Source: Acidobacteriota bacterium (lineage in GTDB: Bacteria; Acidobacteriota; Vicinamibacteria; Vicinamibacterales; 2-12-FULL-66-21). From it: a stretch of 8,874 nt of DNA. The DNA is taken from the NCBI GenBank assembly GCA_013697225.1, contig JACCXG010000056.1:1-8874 (forward strand). Direction: 5' to 3'. Position numbers and translations under genes: made by a program. Shown here in pieces: positions 5,706 through 8,874 of the stretch. Position 1 is the stretch's first letter, and each line of letters begins with the position of its first letter. The notes under the pieces are model-generated. The model was not told the DNA's origin and ran no database searches. It saw only the letters and a list, made by a program, of their open reading frames with translations.

Positions 5706-6217
5706 ACACCGCGCCGCACGTGATTTGATGCGACCGCCTCCAGCTCGAGGGCGCGCGCAATGACCGCTCCCGCATCGAGGGTCAGCCCGAAAGGCTCGAG
5801 CGCACCGGCATCTCCTATGGCGACCTCCGCGGCATCAGAGCACGCCCGCAAGCGCCCTCCCGCTGGCCGGCACAGGTAGTCCACCAGCACGAAGTGGTAC
5901 TGCACACGTCCCTCGGAGTCGAGGGTGATCCGGTCCAGGACCTCGAGCACGGGACCAGGGTCCACCACAAGGCCGGTCTCTTCGAGCACCTCGCGCGCTA
6001 CGCCGGCCGCGAGGGTCTCCCCCACCTCCAGCATGCCACCGGGCAGGCTCCACTGCCCTGCGAGCGGCTGGAACCGCCGCCTGACGAGGAGGACGCCGGA
6101 ATCGGGGATCTCACCCGGCAGGTCGAGCATGCCGCGGTGATGCGGGGTGATGAACACCACAGCGCCGACACCGACAACGGGCCTGGCCGGGTACTCCCTG
6201 TCGGGCGTGGCGGTCAC
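5702..6217 (-). CDS. Nudix hydrolase
   Basis: A 171-residue Nudix-fold enzyme, which hydrolyses a nucleoside diphosphate linked to another group. The Nudix box is intact at residues 61-83 (G-x5-E-x7-REVLEETGL), with Glu76, Glu79 and Glu80 available for metal binding. It is preceded by the usual QWSLPGG strand. The later segment VQYHFVLVDYLC and the surrounding wording resemble ADP-ribose pyrophosphatase-type or MutT-like members, but the Nudix box alone does not set substrate. Residues 24-41 form a somewhat long insert before the VLLVRR strand. The frame runs further upstream inside the preceding gene; GTG at 6217 is chosen because it gives the expected family N-terminus and overlaps the YjbQ stop as GTGA. 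GGGGGA abuts the GTG and AAGG lies about 10 nt upstream. The stop codon sits inside the next gene's -35 box. Confidence 0.88.
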   Translation of the reverse strand: MTATPDREYPARPVVGVGAVVFITPHHRGMLDLPGEIPDSGVLLVRRRFQPLAGQWSLPGGMLEVGETLAAGVAREVLEETGLVVDPGPVLEVLDRITLDSEGRVQYHFVLVDYLCRPAGGRLRACSDAAEVAIGDAGALEPFGLTLDAGAVIARALELEAVASNHVRRGV

Positions 6218-6627
6218 TCCCCCATGACCTTGATCACCACGCGCTTCTTGCGCTGCCCGTCGAACTCGGCATAGAACACCTGCTCCCAGGGGCCGAGATC
6301 CAGCACACCCGCCGTGATCGGGACCATCACCTGATGCCCCATGATGGTGCGCTTGAGGTGTGCGTCCGCGTTGTCCTCCCCGGTGCGGTGATGCTCGTAG
6401 GGCAGCCCTCCCGGTGCGAGCTTTTCGAGCCACACCTGGAAATCGTGAATCAGCCCGTCCTCCCAGTCGTTGACATACACGCCCGAGGTGATGTGCATCG
6501 CGGAGACGAGTACCATCCCCTCTCGAACGCCACTTTTCTTGACCGCCGCCGCCACATCGTCCGTGATGCGGACGAACTCCTGGCGGCTCTTCGTGTTGAA
6601 CCAGAGGTAATCGGTAAATACGTGCAT
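6214..6627 (-). CDS. yjbQ: YjbQ-family protein (UPF0047; secondary thiamine-phosphate synthase family)
   Basis: A 137-residue protein, normal length for the YjbQ/UPF0047 family. Members are often annotated as secondary thiamine-phosphate synthase because E. coli YjbQ has weak activity of that kind; the true physiological reaction is not settled. Conserved features visible: MHITSGVYVND (44-54), Asp62, YEHH (77-80), the EDNADAHLK stretch (84-92) with Asp88 and His90, IMGHQVMVPI (95-104), and the C-terminal EFDGQRKKRVVIKVMGE. The histidines and acidic residues line a metal-binding pocket in known structures of the family. The ATG is preceded by GAGG about 12 nt upstream, a distant Shine-Dalgarno. 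It begins 30 bp after tsaD and overlaps the Nudix gene by 4 bp. No thiamine biosynthesis gene is nearby, so a general phosphate-ester or repair role is equally possible. Confidence 0.9.
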   Translation of the reverse strand: MHVFTDYLWFNTKSRQEFVRITDDVAAAVKKSGVREGMVLVSAMHITSGVYVNDWEDGLIHDFQVWLEKLAPGGLPYEHHRTGEDNADAHLKRTIMGHQVMVPITAGVLDLGPWEQVFYAEFDGQRKKRVVIKVMGE

Positions 6628-6657
6628 GTCGGTCAGCGTCCTCGAAACGGTCGCACC

Positions 6658-7788
6658 TCAGAGCGCCAGCGCCGCTTCGGCGTTGAAGTCGAGACTGCCC
6701 GCCTCACCCGCGGCGTACTTCCGCAGCGCCGCCGCGCCAATCATCGCGGCGTTATCGGTCGAGAGCGCCAGCGGCGGCACGTAGACCGGCAGCCCGTAGC
6801 GCTCCGCCCGCTCCGCCGCATCCGCCCTGAGGCGGCTGTTCGCCGAAACGCCACCCGAGATGCCCACACTTCGAGCGCCAAGCCACCGCGCGGCCTCGAA
6901 GGTGCGGTCGAGGAGCACCGCGACGACGACCCGCTGGAAACTTGCCGCGATATCAGCCACCTGCTGCGGGGACAGCGCTGCGTGAAGGCCCTCGGCCGGG
7001 ATCACCTTGCCGCGTGCGGGGGCGCCGGCATGTTCACGCACCAGCCGCAGCACGGCAGTCTTCAGCCCGCTGAAGCTGAAATCGACCCGCCGTGCGATTC
7101 CAGCCGGCAGAAGTCCCTCGGGGGCCGTCGGGCCGGGGGCATTCCGGTCGGCATGCGTCAGCCGCGCCACCGGGAAATCGTACGCCCGTTCGTTCCCCTC
7201 TCGCGCGACGCGGTCGATGGCCGGCCCCCCGGGATACCCGAGGCCGAGCAGCTTTGCCACCTTGTCATACGCCTCCCCGGCGGCATCGTCGCGCGTCCTG
7301 CCGACGAGCTCGTATTGTCCCGGCTCGCGAACGGAATAGAGGCTGGTGTGTCCACCGGAGACGACCAGGATCGCAGCGGGCAGGGGGAGCTCCCCGTGGG
7401 CAAGCACCAGCGACTCGATGTGCCCGGCGAGGTGATGAACGGGAACGACTGGGATGCCGAGTGACCAGGCGAGGGACTTGGCGAAGGCGACACCAACAAG
7501 GAGCGATCCCACCAGGCCGGGCCCCTGTGTCACGGCAACGCCCCGCAAGTCAGCCGGCGAGAGCCGAGCCTGGTCGAGCGCCGCTTCCACGACACCGCAG
7601 ATGTCGCGCACGTGCTGCCGCGAGGCCATCTCCGGAACCACGCCCCCCCATTCGCGGTGAATGGCCGTTTGTGACGCCACGACATTTGCCAGTGTGGTCC
7701 AGGGGCGGGCTGGATCGTCCGTCCGGTCCAGGACCGCGGCAGCAGTCTCGTCGCAGGAGGTTTCGATCGCCAGCAGCGGCGCGATCAC
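6658..7788 (-). CDS. tsaD: tRNA N6-adenosine threonylcarbamoyltransferase TsaD
   Basis: TsaD transfers the threonylcarbamoyl group from threonylcarbamoyl-AMP to A37 of ANN-decoding tRNAs, making t6A, in a cytoplasmic complex with TsaB and TsaE (neither is in this window). Family landmarks: N-terminal AIETSCDETA (7-16), the HHLAGH metal site with His119 and His123, VSGGHTS (143-149), FSFSGLKTA (237-245), GGVSANSRLR (312-321), and STDNAAMIG (343-351) with the metal ligand Asp345. At 376 residues it is about 40 longer than E. coli TsaD (337). The extra length lies mainly in an Ala/Pro-rich stretch at about 209-234 and a loop at about 253-272. The start is GTG at 7788, overlapping the mtnA stop as GTGA. 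No Shine-Dalgarno precedes it, so expression probably depends on translation of mtnA. Confidence 0.96.
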   Translation of the reverse strand: MIAPLLAIETSCDETAAAVLDRTDDPARPWTTLANVVASQTAIHREWGGVVPEMASRQHVRDICGVVEAALDQARLSPADLRGVAVTQGPGLVGSLLVGVAFAKSLAWSLGIPVVPVHHLAGHIESLVLAHGELPLPAAILVVSGGHTSLYSVREPGQYELVGRTRDDAAGEAYDKVAKLLGLGYPGGPAIDRVAREGNERAYDFPVARLTHADRNAPGPTAPEGLLPAGIARRVDFSFSGLKTAVLRLVREHAGAPARGKVIPAEGLHAALSPQQVADIAASFQRVVVAVLLDRTFEAARWLGARSVGISGGVSANSRLRADAAERAERYGLPVYVPPLALSTDNAAMIGAAALRKYAAGEAGSLDFNAEAALAL

Positions 7789-8843
7789 TGTTCGACCGTG
7801 ACAGCCTCGAGCGCCCGCTTCAGGGACTCCTGGTAGGGAGGCTTGAAGATGCCTCGCTCCGTGATGATGCCGCTGATGTATCGGTGCGGCGTGACATCGA
7901 AGGCGGGGTTCCTGATGAGGGCGCCCACCGGCGTCAGCCGCGCGGAACCCAGGTGGCTCACCTCCCGCTGATCGCGTTCCTCGATGGGAATTCGATCCCC
8001 GTCCGGCGTCGCGAGGTCGATCGTGGAGAGGGGAGCCGCGACGTAGAACGGCACCTTGTGCTCGTGCGCGAGCACCGCAACGGTATAGGTGCCGATCTTG
8101 TTGGCCGTGTCGCCATTCGCGGCAATGCGATCGGCGCCGACCACCACCATGTCGATGTCGCCGGCGCGCATCAGCGGTCCCGCCATGCTCTCGGTGATGA
8201 CGGTGGTGTTGATGCCGTCGCGGACCAGTTCCCAGGCGGTCAACCGGGCCCCCTGCAGGAACGGGCGCGTCTCGTCGGCAATGACCGCGATCTGCTTCCC
8301 CTGCTCCACCGCGGCGCGGATCACACCAAGGGCGGATCCGTACCCCGCGGTCGCCAGCGCACCGGCGTTGCAGTGCGTGAGCACGCGTGCGCCATCCGGT
8401 ACCAGGGACGCACCGAAGCCTCCCATGGCACGGCAGGCGGCCACATCCTCGTCGTGAATCATGCGCGCCTCGCGTTCCAGGCGATCGGCGATCTCCTCAG
8501 TCGAGGCGCCGGCCTGGGCCGCCTCGGCGAAGACCCTCTTCATCCGGTCGATCGCCCAGAAGAGATTCACCGCGGTGGGCCGGGTCGCGGCCATCATGTC
8601 GCAGATTTTCTGAAAGTCGACAGCGTACTGGCGAGTGCCCTTCGCCGTATTCCGGCGCATACCGAGCGCGATGCCCATCGCCGCGGCAACCCCGATGGCC
8701 GGAGCGCCGCGGATGATCATGGTCCGGATGGCGCGGGCTACTTCCTGCGCCGTCCGGCAGCGCACGTAGAGTTCCTGGCCGGGCAGCTTGCGCTGATCGA
8801 CCATGACGATGGCGTCCCCCTGCCAGTCGATTGTGGGAAGCAT
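7785..8843 (-). CDS. mtnA: S-methyl-5-thioribose-1-phosphate isomerase MtnA
   Basis: MtnA converts 5-methylthioribose-1-phosphate to 5-methylthioribulose-1-phosphate in the methionine salvage pathway, which recycles methylthioadenosine from polyamine synthesis. The 352-residue length is normal. Motifs: RGAPAIGVAAA (45-55), THCNAGALATAGYG (156-169) with catalytic Cys158, DETRPFLQGARLTAWEL (190-206), VVVGADRIAANGDTANK (233-249) with catalytic Asp238, APLSTID, and NPAFDVTPHRYISGIITERG near the C-terminus. Cys158 and Asp238 correspond to Cys160 and Asp240 of the B. subtilis enzyme (from memory). Related eIF2B-type proteins lack this full set, so the call is firm. The ATG at 8843 has no Shine-Dalgarno; a -10-like box sits 6 nt away. 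No other methionine salvage gene is in the window. Its stop overlaps tsaD. Confidence 0.96.
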   Translation of the reverse strand: MLPTIDWQGDAIVMVDQRKLPGQELYVRCRTAQEVARAIRTMIIRGAPAIGVAAAMGIALGMRRNTAKGTRQYAVDFQKICDMMAATRPTAVNLFWAIDRMKRVFAEAAQAGASTEEIADRLEREARMIHDEDVAACRAMGGFGASLVPDGARVLTHCNAGALATAGYGSALGVIRAAVEQGKQIAVIADETRPFLQGARLTAWELVRDGINTTVITESMAGPLMRAGDIDMVVVGADRIAANGDTANKIGTYTVAVLAHEHKVPFYVAAPLSTIDLATPDGDRIPIEERDQREVSHLGSARLTPVGALIRNPAFDVTPHRYISGIITERGIFKPPYQESLKRALEAVTVEQ

Positions 8844-8849
8844 CCGGCT

Positions 8850-8855
8850 ATTCTA
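8850..8855 (-). promoter_or_regulatory. -10 element before mtnA, leaderless arrangement
   Basis: On the minus strand, TAGAAT (8855-8850) is separated from the mtnA ATG by only 6 nt (AGCCGG). That is the spacing expected if transcription begins on the A of the start codon. No Shine-Dalgarno sequence is present between them or just upstream. Only 19 bp remain before the window edge, so the -35 region is not visible. Confidence 0.42.
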
Positions 8856-8874
8856 GCAGCCTGCGATCGAAAGG

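Noticed and set aside
6334..7464. Plus-strand open frame of 376 codons
   Set aside because: It is antisense to yjbQ and tsaD, which have strong family signatures, and shows no domain of its own.

Overview
The window is high-GC bacterial chromosome. It holds the 3' end of one plus-strand gene, a repeat-rich gap, and nine complete genes packed tail to head on the minus strand. Base composition, the style of the intergenic repeats and the gene content fit a soil or groundwater lineage such as Acidobacteriota (Vicinamibacteria-like). That is an impression from memory, not a proven assignment.

Layout. Positions 1-519 (+) are the C-terminal half of a GlcE-type FAD-linked oxidase. Positions 520-1016 have no credible gene and hold two families of short tandem repeats: a 7-bp unit (534-589, 819-889, 916-1006) and an approximately 9-bp unit (648-676, 693-770). 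Each family occurs in both orientations. Minus-strand genes, in order of transcription: mtnA (8843-7785), tsaD (7788-6658), a YjbQ-family gene (6627-6214), a Nudix hydrolase (6217-5702), a dicarboxylate/amino acid:cation symporter (5668-4388), an HD-domain hydrolase (4391-3822), and an ABC-2 exporter module of ATPase (3794-2799), permease (2782-1937) and second ATPase (1940-1017).

How the genes fit together. Four of the eight minus-strand junctions are the same 4-bp overlap, GTGA, in which the GTG start of one gene overlaps the TGA stop of the gene before it (mtnA/tsaD, yjbQ/nudix, symporter/HD, permease/ATPase). This implies translational coupling in pairs. Promoter-like elements precede mtnA and the symporter. 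Both sit so close to the start codon that the mRNAs would be leaderless or nearly so. The strand is therefore probably several overlapping transcription units. mtnA, tsaD, yjbQ, nudix and HD are housekeeping or metabolite-repair types (methionine salvage, tRNA t6A, thiamine phosphate or a related activity, nucleotide hydrolysis). The symporter imports acidic substrates, and the last three genes form one ABC-2 exporter.

No defence system, prophage, insertion sequence, CRISPR array or RNA gene is visible. The least explained part is the repeat gap at 520-1016. It lies between two convergent transcription units and carries G-quadruplex-type motifs on both strands.
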